DNA of 64,000 bases from Chromobacterium violaceum ATCC 12472. Lineage in GTDB: Bacteria; Pseudomonadota; Gammaproteobacteria; Burkholderiales; Chromobacteriaceae. The stretch lies in NCBI RefSeq assembly GCF_000007705.1, contig NC_005085.1, positions 2,799,752-2,863,751 of the forward strand. The letters are read 5' to 3'. Numbering within the stretch: position 1 is the first letter of the stretch; every line of letters begins with the position of its first letter. The position numbers and the translations under genes are program-made. The notes below the pieces were generated by a model. That model was not told the DNA's origin. It saw nothing but the letters and a program-made list of their open reading frames with translations, and did no database searches. Shown here piece after piece: positions 1 to 8,105 of this stretch.

Positions 1-2691
1 GGGAGCGATCGCAGCTTTCAACCACGCCGGGCGTGGTATATCCAGATTTTTCCTCCCCTCAGTAGACATTATTCTATTCAGAATGTGATTCACCAAGCCG
101 TCTACTGTGCCAAATCCAAGGTCTACAGATGCTGCAATGACTCCGGATACACCTCCGCTAGCCACTTTTTTCAGCCCCCATTCCTGCAGGTACTTGTCGA
201 ATGTGTCGGTACGATTAAGCTCTTTTTCTATTTTATCAGGCAGCGATAATTTCCCATCCGCTATGTCATTGATTGCCTGAACAACACGATTACGCAGCAA
301 AACGGCATTCGGATCATTAGTTCGGCCAAAGCTCTGCTTCAGATTTTCGTTAAACACATGGTCCATCGCCCGTTCGATGATTTCATCTGGAACCTCAGGG
401 TGTGCTTTCGAATATTGCTCGACCTGTTCAGATGCCCACATGCCGACAGCCTTGCCCAGCCGACCATCTACGTCGAAATTATGCAACTTCTCCCCTGTGG
501 CCGATTTGACCGTGTCTTTAATTTTATTCTTAATAATTTTCGCATTTGAACTTATAACTTCCAATGCCTTGAGCTGATCTTTTTTATTATCCGATAAGGC
601 AGCCTTTTCAAGCTCTACTGCAGTTCGGGATAGCATCTCCGCAGCCGATGTGAGTGACTCTTTGAACTCGTGCGTTGTGACGTTTTGCTGCGTGTTTTTC
701 GGCTCTGGCAGATGTGAAATTCTTTCCTGCACTCGCTCTTTAAGCGTCTGGCCCACTTCCTGTGCAAACTCACGCGCCTTTTCGCAAACATCACGGTACA
801 TGTCCGATGGATAATTTTTGTTTTTACCTGCCTGCTCTACAACTTCTTTCAGTTCACTCGTGACTCGTGTTAATTTTTCAGTCGTTGACTGAATTTCTAG
901 CGCCGCAGCAGAAAAGACAGGCTTTGCCACACCAGGGAGAAACTCTCCTCTCAGCATTCTGATCAGAGCGTCTCCCTGTTTTTCCTGAGGAGCGCGAGGG
1001 ATATTCAGTGCCGGCAGGGGGGATTTGGCATGCATTTTCTCCCCTCCTGCAAAAACCCTCATCGCATCGATTACCGGTTGGAAAAATTCATCAACTCGGT
1101 TAGGAGCTTTATAATAATGATTCTTCGGTTTTGGTGCTCGCTCCGGATCGCTCAGCGCAAACCGTAACACATCCATTCCGCGCGTGAATTTATTTTTTAT
1201 TTTCTCTCCGACTTGACTCCCACCTCGTGCCACAAGTTTAAAAAAAGGGTCGTCCTTTCCAATCTGCAACTTTTCTTTTACCGCTTTCCAATCCGTGCTA
1301 AGCAAGCTTCCGTTCAGGGCTCTTACAACGGCAACATTATCATAGTCTCTTTTCTCTTCAGCCTTAATTTTCCCAGCAATTTTATCCAAAAGCGAACCAT
1401 AGTTTGCGATTTCTTTTAATTGACCGACAATGCCATCGAGTGAATCAATTGCCGTAGCAACCCCATTCGCAATCAGAATATGTGGCGTCGATTTTCCAAA
1501 ATGATTTTGCAGCTCCTGCATATCTTCTTTTTTATTCAGATAATCCAACCCTGAAGGTCCGGGAAGGCTTAAAACTTCATAGGCCCTCGCCTCAGCCACC
1601 TTCGCTGCGCTCTTTATTTCTTTTATTGTCTCCAGCAGCTTCCCTGCCATCGGATTATTTTTCTCTGCCGTTTCGACCGTCCAGTTTTCAGCAGAAATTA
1701 ACATTTCTTTTGCCTGCGTCAACCCTGTCACGGCTGATTTCATGGCGGCAATCACGTCATTCAATTGTTTGACTGAATGACGGGTTTTTGTGGCCTCATC
1801 GGTATCCTGCTGTTTCCCCAATACCGCTTGTGAGCAGTCCGCCATCTGCACCAAGCTCTGTTGAAGTAGTTGCAGCTCATTTGCAATAGATTGCAGCTCA
1901 CCCGGCAATTCCTCGTATATGGCACCCAGATCATCCTTTATACTATTTAACTCTGCCCTATTTAGCTCTGGTCTTTCTGGGCTGTGCCCTTTAATCTGAA
2001 ACGTCTTCCATCCCAAGTACTCGCCCTTGAACTCGGCATCGAATTTTTTAACTGCCTGATGATACAGTTCTTCCGATTTCTCTGCCCCCAATCCATCTGC
2101 TACTGGCTCCTTGACAGACTGCTCTGAAAAGAGCTTGACTAACTCTCTTTCTAGCCCGGCCAGCTCTTCACTTTTAAAGCCACCTTCGATGTCTGCATCA
2201 TTAGATAGGAACTCCTGCGTGTATTTCTCTTCCAGTTCGATCAGCTCATCAGGCTTCCCATCATTTTCGGGCATCCAATTGTTTTCCTGATTACTGACCA
2301 TTTGCTGAAGGGTTTCCTCAATCGCATGCTCTATCCGCCCTAGCTCGTACTTAGTCAAATGCTGTGACACTCCACCAGCATCGGACATGCCAGTGGATAA
2401 CCTTTCCATCTCGCCATCACTCAGCTTTCCATTTTCCTTAAGCTCGGATGGGAGAGAGGGGATAAGTTTAAGGCAGCACTGATATAGATCGCGGATAAAA
2501 TCATCTTTAGTCCAGTCCTGACCAGCAGACTCGAGGCCGGATTTCATTTGGATAGCCGTAAACAAATTCATCAGCGGCGCGAACGGGCTCTCTGCGAGCG
2601 TTTTTTCACCACTTTTCTGAATTGTGGCCACAGACGAACTAGCATCTACACGGTTTTGGGTATGATACAATCGCGATGTATTTTGGACCAT
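1..2691 (-). CDS. Very large AT-rich protein, putative T3SS effector (3' end outside window)
   Basis: The reading frame stays open from the ATG at 2691 to the left edge, giving at least 897 codons. GGAG lies 8 bases before the ATG. The product starts MVQNTSRLYHTQ, is hydrophilic, rich in Lys, Glu, Ser and Leu, largely helical in character (for example ELQSIANELQLLQQSL), and has no signal peptide or obvious membrane segment. I recognise no family. Its base composition is clearly lower in G+C than the secretion operon to its right. It follows sctL on the same strand after a 137-bp gap, so it belongs to the left arm of the SPI-2-type cluster. Position, size, Ser/Gln-rich N-terminus and foreign composition suggest a secreted effector; this is inference. 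A translocation-associated structural protein is the alternative. Confidence 0.6.
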   Translation of the reverse strand, partial: MVQNTSRLYHTQNRVDASSSVATIQKSGEKTLAESPFAPLMNLFTAIQMKSGLESAGQDWTKDDFIRDLYQCCLKLIPSLPSELKENGKLSDGEMERLSTGMSDAGGVSQHLTKYELGRIEHAIEETLQQMVSNQENNWMPENDGKPDELIELEEKYTQEFLSNDADIEGGFKSEELAGLERELVKLFSEQSVKEPVADGLGAEKSEELYHQAVKKFDAEFKGEYLGWKTFQIKGHSPERPELNRAELNSIKDDLGAIYEELPGELQSIANELQLLQQSLVQMADCSQAVLGKQQDTDEATKTRHSVKQLNDVIAAMKSAVTGLTQAKEMLISAENWTVETAEKNNPMAGKLLETIKEIKSAAKVAEARAYEVLSLPGPSGLDYLNKKEDMQELQNHFGKSTPHILIANGVATAIDSLDGIVGQLKEIANYGSLLDKIAGKIKAEEKRDYDNVAVVRALNGSLLSTDWKAVKEKLQIGKDDPFFKLVARGGSQVGEKIKNKFTRGMDVLRFALSDPERAPKPKNHYYKAPNRVDEFFQPVIDAMRVFAGGEKMHAKSPLPALNIPRAPQEKQGDALIRMLRGEFLPGVAKPVFSAAALEIQSTTEKLTRVTSELKEVVEQAGKNKNYPSDMYRDVCEKAREFAQEVGQTLKERVQERISHLPEPKNTQQNVTTHEFKESLTSAAEMLSRTAVELEKAALSDNKKDQLKALEVISSNAKIIKNKIKDTVKSATGEKLHNFDVDGRLGKAVGMWASEQVEQYSKAHPEVPDEIIERAMDHVFNENLKQSFGRTNDPNAVLLRNRVVQAINDIADGKLSLPDKIEKELNRTDTFDKYLQEWGLKKVASGGVSGVIAASVDLGFGTVDGLVNHILNRIMSTEGRKNLDIPRPAWLKAAIAP

Positions 2692-2734
2692 GATTTACAC
2701 TCCAGACAATATTAAAAGACAAATATTCACAAAC

Positions 2735-2759
2735 CAGAAGATTACTGAAAAATCTTCTG
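2735..2759. other. 9-bp perfect inverted repeat in the leader of the large AT-rich gene
   Basis: CAGAAGATT and AATCTTCTG flank a 7-base loop between sctL and the large gene. On the minus strand the stem is not followed by a T-run, so it is a poor intrinsic terminator. It may be a leader hairpin or an operator. Confidence 0.35.
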
Positions 2760-2828
2760 AAAAAGATTAAGTCCCTACAGCTCACCTCACTCGCACCACA
2801 AAAACACCTTATGCGAGAGCTCCTAAAT

Positions 2829-3635
2829 TCATCCTTGGCTAGAATCGACAACAGGCTCAGCGGCGCTACCCAGACTAGCGCTCACACTCATAAAATTACC
2901 GCCGCGTGCTTCTATAAAATCTTTAGGAAAAAGAGAGAGTTCGCCTTGTTGTGGGATATTGCAATCAAGCAAGCGCTCTTGCCACATTTCATGACTATGC
3001 GAAAACAAACGGCTTATGGCCCAATCAAATTGCTCATTCAAGCTCAATGATAGAATCACCAACGGCGTCTGCAATAACGCCTTGCCCGCCATAATGCTGG
3101 CGTCAGATTCAATAAGCAGCTTGGGGAAAGAAATCAATGCCTGCTTGAGTTCCTCATATTGCTCAGGGCAAACATATAACACACCCTCTTCACTATCCAG
3201 CAATGCTCTGACACGCTCTCGCAGCAGATTAATCAGCAGCTGCGACTCGTTTTGCTGTCCATAATACTCTTTAAACACTTTAATCAGAATATCGCACAAT
3301 TGACCTTCCAGCCGTTCAATAATCTTATGCTCCAGTTCCTGCTCGGCAATCAACCATTCAACGACATTGGCAACCGCTTGTTGCCGAAGCGCAGGCGCCT
3401 GCTGCTCTAGATTTTTCAACCCGTCCTGCCATGCGGCTTCACTTATTTCTTCATACATTTCACACAAATTTTCGATTTTTTTCTCACCATCTTGGATAAT
3501 ACTTTTCGCCTGCTCTCTAGCTTGTTCGATTATTTCACTCGCTTCGATATAGTCTGCCAAATCACCGGCAGGAATAATCGGCCCAAGCGGCGCATTGCCC
3601 GGCAGTTTCGTGATGGGAAGGGAAAGCAGGGTCAT
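2829..3635 (-). CDS. sctL: T3SS ATPase stator protein SctL (SsaK/YscL/FliH family)
   Basis: The 268-aa product matches the SctL/SsaK pattern: a short N-terminal segment (MTLLSLPITKLPG, comparable to SsaK), a long charged coiled-coil (about residues 30-130), then a C-terminal domain that contacts the ATPase. SctL holds the ATPase SctN and links it to the SctQ sorting platform on the cytoplasmic face. I chose the ATG at 3635 because the SsaK-like N-terminus begins there; an upstream in-frame start at 3710 would overlap ssaE. It lies 53 bp after ssaE on the same strand. Base composition is AT-rich like the neighbouring large gene and unlike sctC/sctD, suggesting a mosaic operon. Confidence 0.82.
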   Translation of the reverse strand: MTLLSLPITKLPGNAPLGPIIPAGDLADYIEASEIIEQAREQAKSIIQDGEKKIENLCEMYEEISEAAWQDGLKNLEQQAPALRQQAVANVVEWLIAEQELEHKIIERLEGQLCDILIKVFKEYYGQQNESQLLINLLRERVRALLDSEEGVLYVCPEQYEELKQALISFPKLLIESDASIMAGKALLQTPLVILSLSLNEQFDWAISRLFSHSHEMWQERLLDCNIPQQGELSLFPKDFIEARGGNFMSVSASLGSAAEPVVDSSQG

Positions 3636-3688
3636 GAAGCATCCAGTTCTTGATAATCTGACAGTCGCCGTCGTTTCGGCAGACAACG

Positions 3689-3910
3689 CTAGGGGTGATA
3701 TCTGCGCCACAAGATGGCGATGACTCGGCCAGCTTGTACGCAGGCAACTTGCAGCAGGGCGATCTCCTGCCGCCGTTGCAAACTGTGCGGTTGGCTCAGT
3801 TGCTGTTTCAGTTGCGCTTCCCCGGCTTCCAGCCGGGCGAGCAGCGCATCGCGCACCGCGCCATGCACGTCCCGCCGCAGCGCGTCTTCCAGATGAGTGA
3901 TACGGGCCAT
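3689..3910 (-). CDS. ssaE: SsaE/YscE-family small T3SS chaperone
   Basis: A 73-aa, Leu-, Gln- and Arg-rich helical protein. Its C-terminal RVIAILWRRYHP strongly resembles the NIINIIYYRYHN motif that ends the conserved part of Salmonella SsaE. YscE/SsaE proteins work with a TPR co-chaperone to keep the needle subunit or translocators soluble in the cytoplasm. AAGGA lies ahead of the ATG at 3910. It follows sctD by 20 bp, giving the SPI-2 order ssaB-C-D-E. The needle gene and TPR partner are not in the window. Confidence 0.75.
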   Translation of the reverse strand: MARITHLEDALRRDVHGAVRDALLARLEAGEAQLKQQLSQPHSLQRRQEIALLQVACVQAGRVIAILWRRYHP

Positions 3911-3930
3911 GGTTTTTCCTTATTGGCGAT

Positions 3931-5154
3931 TTACAGATGAAGTGGAATGGAAACCAGCCGCTGCTCCTGTATCAGGGTCAGCGCGGTGTGGCTCAGCGCA
4001 TAAATCCGGTAGCCGCTGGGCAAGGTGCCGCCTTGCTGCAGACGCATGCCATTGGCCAGTTCCACATAAATGGAGTTGGCGTTGCCGCCCACGCTGACGA
4101 TGGCCGCAGGCAAGATATTCGCCGCCGGCGCTGCGGCGGGGATGTTCTGGAAACGGGCTTTCAGCCGCGTGCCGTCCGCATTGAAGGCCGCTGCCTCCGC
4201 CGCTACCGCGCGGGCCCGCTCAGGAGGCAGCTGTCCGCTGATCAGCAATTCCTGGCCGGACACGCCGATGCTCAGTCCGTCCAGCAGACGCTGGCGACTC
4301 AGCCGATCGACCAACCGGCCGAACAATTCGGCTCGATCATTAACCACACGCCAGCCATTCAGCGCAGATATCGCCCTCAGCTGCGTACTCGCGCGCAGCC
4401 AGGCGGCATTGGCCTGGATCGCGCCGTGGATAACAACTTGATCTGGCTTGGCTCCGGCGCTGACTTCCACTTCGCGGTAGCCGTTCAATTCCAGCACTTG
4501 GCGAACCTGGCGGCGCAAGGTGTCGGCGTCCAGGCTCTCGTCACTGAAGTTCAAGCCTTGCTCACGCATCCGGCCCCGCAGCCGCTCGATGGCTTTCGAT
4601 GAGGCGCACAAGCCACTCAAACGGACCACGCCGCGCTCATCCCATTCGGCTTTCACACCCGACAGGCCTGGGTCGGCCATTTCCCGCGCCAGCCAAGCCC
4701 GCGCATCAAACAGCGGCGGCTCGACCGGCTTGGGCCACAGCAGCACCGCTGTCGCCAATGCGGCGCAAATCAGCACGATGCCTCCGGCCAAACGCCAGGA
4801 GCGGGCCGCGGGCTTAGTCGTGGCGACTTCAGGCAGCCGTCGGGACGGCAGCGTCAACATCGCCAAAGCCGCATCCGCTTCGGCCAGCACCAGCCCCTGT
4901 CCGGCCAGGTCTATCGCCTGCCCCAACGGCAGCGCCTGGCCAGCATCCCACGGCAAACCCTCTACCCACACTGGGACCGGCGGCGCCATCGTCACGCCTT
5001 CCGGCGTCACGGTCAGCACGGTCGCGGCCCCCTCTTCCAGCGCCAGCGCGATATCCGGGTCGTCGCCGCCCAAGCGGAGCTCACCGGCAGGCAATTCCAA
5101 CTCCCGCCCCGCCAGCGGGCCGTTCAGCCACTTCAGCTTGAACAAATATTCCAT
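3931..5154 (-). CDS. sctD: T3SS inner-membrane ring protein SctD (SsaD type)
   Basis: The 407-aa product has the SctD layout: a cytoplasmic FHA-like domain (about residues 1-110, starting MEYLFKLKWLNGPLAGREL), one membrane segment near residue 125-145 (GIVLICAALATAVLLW) and a periplasmic region of ring-building repeats (residues 150-407). SctD forms the outer ring of the inner-membrane basal body and docks onto SctJ and the secretin. A GTG at 5160 is an alternative start two codons upstream. It sits 12 bp downstream of sctC and 20 bp upstream of ssaE. Confidence 0.85.
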   Translation of the reverse strand: MEYLFKLKWLNGPLAGRELELPAGELRLGGDDPDIALALEEGAATVLTVTPEGVTMAPPVPVWVEGLPWDAGQALPLGQAIDLAGQGLVLAEADAALAMLTLPSRRLPEVATTKPAARSWRLAGGIVLICAALATAVLLWPKPVEPPLFDARAWLAREMADPGLSGVKAEWDERGVVRLSGLCASSKAIERLRGRMREQGLNFSDESLDADTLRRQVRQVLELNGYREVEVSAGAKPDQVVIHGAIQANAAWLRASTQLRAISALNGWRVVNDRAELFGRLVDRLSRQRLLDGLSIGVSGQELLISGQLPPERARAVAAEAAAFNADGTRLKARFQNIPAAAPAANILPAAIVSVGGNANSIYVELANGMRLQQGGTLPSGYRIYALSHTALTLIQEQRLVSIPLHL

Positions 5155-5166
5155 TTTCACTGCGCC

Positions 5167-6654
5167 TTAGGACTGAACCGCGGGTTCGGCCTTGATCAGG
5201 AATAGGCGAACGGTGCTGCGGCTATTTTTCTGGGTAGAGCGGAACAATTTGCCTATCAGCGGGATATCGCCCAGCAACGGAATCTTGCTCTCGCCCTCGC
5301 TATGCTCGTCCTGGACAAACCCGCCCAACAACAAGCTTTGACCGGCTTTCAGCAGTGTCTGGGTGGACACTTCAGCATTCAGCGTCTGCGGCAGCGGCTC
5401 ATGCTGGCTGACCGTGCCGGCCTGGCGGCCATCCTGAATCACCAGCGTCAACATCACGTTGCGCTGGCCGCCTTCATCAACCAGCCGCGGTGTGACCCGT
5501 AGCAGAGAGCCGGTGGAGATGGATTCCAATTTGGCGACTTTTTCCGCCAACAGCTTGGTGTAGAACGTGATGTTGCGGTCCAGCACCGCCTGGGTGTTAT
5601 CCAGCGTCACAACAGAAGGACGGGACAGGATCTGCGCCTTGGCCTTCTGTTGCAGCGCATTGAGCTTGACCATGAAGCCACCGGTGTTGGAAATCACGGT
5701 GGAGAAATTGTCCGAGCCTTGCTGACCAGCACTGTTGAAACTGATGCCGTTGCCGCCGATGCTGGCCGATGCCGACCAATCGATGCCCAATGCGCTCAAA
5801 TCTTGGGAATTGACATCGATGATCATCACCGACACCTCAATCAACGCCGGTTTGCGGTCAAACTGCTCAATCAAACTGGCATATAGCGGCATATTGATTT
5901 TGCGATCACGCACAATGACCGCGTTCTGGCGCGGATCCGCCGAGAACATCGGCAAGCTGCGGTCGGTCGGCGGCTGCTGGCCTTGGTTTTCCTTCAATGG
6001 CAGCGTGCGGCCCTGCGCCATGTCCTTCAGCACGCTCACCACCCCCGGCACCGCCACCTGTTGGCCGCGATAGCTGTAGCTGCCATCCGCCGCGGTAGCG
6101 TATTTCAACGGGAACAGCTGGATGATTTCCTGGTTTTGTTCGTGATTGAGCTTCTGCTCATCAATGCGCTTGGCCAGCTGTTCCACCCGGTTGAGGCAAA
6201 TCGGCACGCCATGCACCTCCATCGCGTTGGACGCCGGCACCGCGCGCACCCGGCAATAGCGCCGGTCCAGAATGCCGCTGCCCTGCAATTGGCTGATCAA
6301 AGTGCTCACCTGCAGATAGGCGGGGGTGATCAGCTGGCTGCTCACTTCTTGCGCTTTGTAAACGTAGATGGCTTGCCCGTCGTAATACCATGCCAGCTTA
6401 TGCAGGCGCGCCAGCTGATCCAGCGCCTGCTCCGGCGGCATGCTGCGGATCGCGCCGATAAAGGGCTCGTCGACCTGCTTGCTTACCACCACCGGGACGC
6501 TGTAATTGGCGCCCAGATCGCGCAGCACATCCGCCAGCTTGCTGCCGCGAGTGGACAGGAAAAATGGCGCGCTACTCTGCCATGGGATAGCTGCGAACGC
6601 CTGTGCGCAAGTCAATGCGACCAAGCCAGGGCCAAGCCATTTCGATGCTCTCAT
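5167..6654 (-). CDS. sctC: T3SS outer-membrane secretin SctC (SsaC type)
   Basis: A 495-aa secretin. A signal peptide (MRASKWLGPGLVALTCAQAFA) precedes N0/N1-type periplasmic domains (about 25-190) and the secretin barrel domain (about 240-490) with hallmark stretches such as VPGVVSVLKDMAQG, QILSRPSVVTLDN and IPLLGDIPLIGKLFR. It forms the outer-membrane ring of the injectisome. The start was set at 6654 because its ATG overlaps the ssaB stop (ATGA) and has GGGAGG in front, so translation is probably coupled. Confidence 0.93.
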   Translation of the reverse strand: MRASKWLGPGLVALTCAQAFAAIPWQSSAPFFLSTRGSKLADVLRDLGANYSVPVVVSKQVDEPFIGAIRSMPPEQALDQLARLHKLAWYYDGQAIYVYKAQEVSSQLITPAYLQVSTLISQLQGSGILDRRYCRVRAVPASNAMEVHGVPICLNRVEQLAKRIDEQKLNHEQNQEIIQLFPLKYATAADGSYSYRGQQVAVPGVVSVLKDMAQGRTLPLKENQGQQPPTDRSLPMFSADPRQNAVIVRDRKINMPLYASLIEQFDRKPALIEVSVMIIDVNSQDLSALGIDWSASASIGGNGISFNSAGQQGSDNFSTVISNTGGFMVKLNALQQKAKAQILSRPSVVTLDNTQAVLDRNITFYTKLLAEKVAKLESISTGSLLRVTPRLVDEGGQRNVMLTLVIQDGRQAGTVSQHEPLPQTLNAEVSTQTLLKAGQSLLLGGFVQDEHSEGESKIPLLGDIPLIGKLFRSTQKNSRSTVRLFLIKAEPAVQS

Positions 6655-7040
6655 ACCCGCCTCCCAGCTGCCGAGCCAATGGATGAAACCGAAGAAGCAT
6701 GCTTGACCAGCCAGGCCACCACGGCCAGTTGCTGATTCAATGTGGCTTCCCACTCGACGGCACTGAGACCATGCTCATGACGGCGGACCAGATATAGTTT
6801 GCCGCGCTCGAGCAATAAGCCATCATCCAGATTGGTGCGTATCGACGCCAGCCATAGACAAACGCGCTGGAGCCAGGCGTCATCCAAGACCTCCAGTTCG
6901 ATTTCAATAGCCAACGTGATTCCTTGCGGATAGGACCATCCCCAAGCGGGGACGCCTGCCAGATCCAGGAGCCAGCGATCACTGCGGGGCGAGAGCACGC
7001 AAACCCATTCCAATGCGGCCAAAGAGTCAGGAAGTTTCAT
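6651..7040 (-). CDS. ssaB: SsaB/SpiC-like T3SS cytoplasmic switch protein
   Basis: A 129-aa protein with no signal peptide, directly before sctC and overlapping it by 4 bases, the position ssaB (spiC) holds in Salmonella SPI-2. The pattern of a WLLDLAGVPAWG segment near residue 25, an acidic middle and a C-terminal helix (LNQQLAVVAWLVKH) resembles SpiC. In Salmonella SpiC acts with SsaM and SsaL to hold back effectors until translocators are exported. Similarity is weak by eye; a CesT-type chaperone is the main alternative. An SsrB-type inverted repeat lies 58 bp upstream. Confidence 0.6.
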   Translation of the reverse strand: MKLPDSLAALEWVCVLSPRSDRWLLDLAGVPAWGWSYPQGITLAIEIELEVLDDAWLQRVCLWLASIRTNLDDGLLLERGKLYLVRRHEHGLSAVEWEATLNQQLAVVAWLVKHASSVSSIGSAAGRRV

Positions 7041-7098
7041 CGCGTCTCGATTACGTTGGGGAAGGCTGACATTGTGCGAAGATCGTCAGCGGAGATTT

Positions 7099-7116
7099 AT
7101 CAGGTGATGACCTGAA
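7099..7116 (-). promoter_or_regulatory. 7-4-7 inverted repeat, putative SsrB operator for ssaB-sctC
   Basis: On the minus strand it reads TTCAGGT-CATC-ACCTGAT. It lies in the 217-bp region between the divergent ssaB (start 7040) and ssrB (start 7258), oriented towards ssaB. Two almost identical copies lie at 10962 and 16640. The 7-4-7 geometry matches the palindrome described for Salmonella SsrB. Assignment to the local SsrB is inference. Confidence 0.6.
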
Positions 7117-7257
7117 ACCCTGCGTAGCGACGCCCCTTCTCTTTTTTACTTGCGCTCTTGACTGCCTACTTACTTACGGTACTTGACGGAATCGGTAGAG
7201 GATCAATACTCTGATGAGGACATTCCTAAAATCAGCGATGCCAAATAGGTAGACATC

Positions 7258-7911
7258 ATGATGACGCCAGCCGCCCCTTCCGACGCTGCCGTACAACGGG
7301 TACTTTTGGTAGAAGACCATTCCCTATTGAGCAATGGCATCAAAAACCTGTTATCGGCATTGCCAAGCTATCATGTGGTCGGTGAAGTCAATGATGGTCT
7401 GGGAGTCTATTCCGCCTGTCAGCGGTTAATGCCGGATTTGGTATTGCTGGACTTGGGTTTGCCAGGCATGGATGGCATCGACGTCATTCGCCAATTGAAA
7501 CAACGCTGGCCGGAGCTGAACATCATCGTGATCACCGCCGACAGCGCCGAACATAGAGCGCGGGCGGCGCTGGATGCGGGAGCGCTCGCCTATGTGCTGA
7601 AGAAAAGCCCGCAACAGACTTTGCTGGCCGCGCTACAGATTGCATCCCAGGGTCATATTTTCCTCGACCCGTCCCTCGATCTGGAACAAATCACCGAAAC
7701 CCGCAACGTGGAAGGCCCAACCCGGCTGACCATGCGGGAAAACCAGGTGCTGAAGCTAATCGCGGAAGGCATGCGCAACCGGGACATCGCGGAGAGTCTG
7801 AAAATCACCATCAAGACAGTGGAAACCCACCGGCTGAATCTGATGCGCAAACTGGATGCCCACAATGCGGTAGAGCTGACCAACTGGGCGATCCGACTAG
7901 GCATACACTAG
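7258..7911 (+). CDS. ssrB: NarL/FixJ-family response regulator, SsrB-like
   Basis: A 217-aa two-domain regulator: receiver domain (about 13-130) with phospho-acceptor Asp65 in LVLLDLGLPGMDG and the conserved Lys in YVLKKSP, then a LuxR-type helix-turn-helix (about 155-215, LTMRENQVLKLIAEGMRNRDIAE). In Salmonella SsrB activates SPI-2. Lying inside the SPI-2-type cluster and facing an SsrA-like kinase supports that role. There are two ATGs in tandem at the start, with AGGTAG upstream. It is transcribed alone, divergently from ssaB and convergently with ssrA, unlike the tandem ssrAB of Salmonella. Confidence 0.88.
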   Translation: MMTPAAPSDAAVQRVLLVEDHSLLSNGIKNLLSALPSYHVVGEVNDGLGVYSACQRLMPDLVLLDLGLPGMDGIDVIRQLKQRWPELNIIVITADSAEHRARAALDAGALAYVLKKSPQQTLLAALQIASQGHIFLDPSLDLEQITETRNVEGPTRLTMRENQVLKLIAEGMRNRDIAESLKITIKTVETHRLNLMRKLDAHNAVELTNWAIRLGIH

Positions 7912-8105
7912 CTCGGAGGTTTGCTTGCCCAAAACCGAAGAAAAGAAGAAGGTTAGTTAGGCCCAAGCACAGATCCATCGATGTGAGTCCGGCCCGCATG
8001 AAATCATCCCCAAAGCGGTGAAGCGGGTCCGCGAATGCGCGCCACTTCATGGAGTCGACGCGCTATTGCCGGCATTCAGTTGTGACGAAGCGTGTACAGA
8101 TGTTG

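Noticed and set aside
2735-2759. Hairpin as terminator of sctL
   Set aside because: The stem is AT-rich and is not followed by a T-run in the direction of sctL transcription.
7158-7205. Sigma-70 promoter for ssrB (TTGACT or TTGACG boxes)
   Set aside because: Candidate -35 boxes exist, but no convincing -10 hexamer stands at proper spacing.
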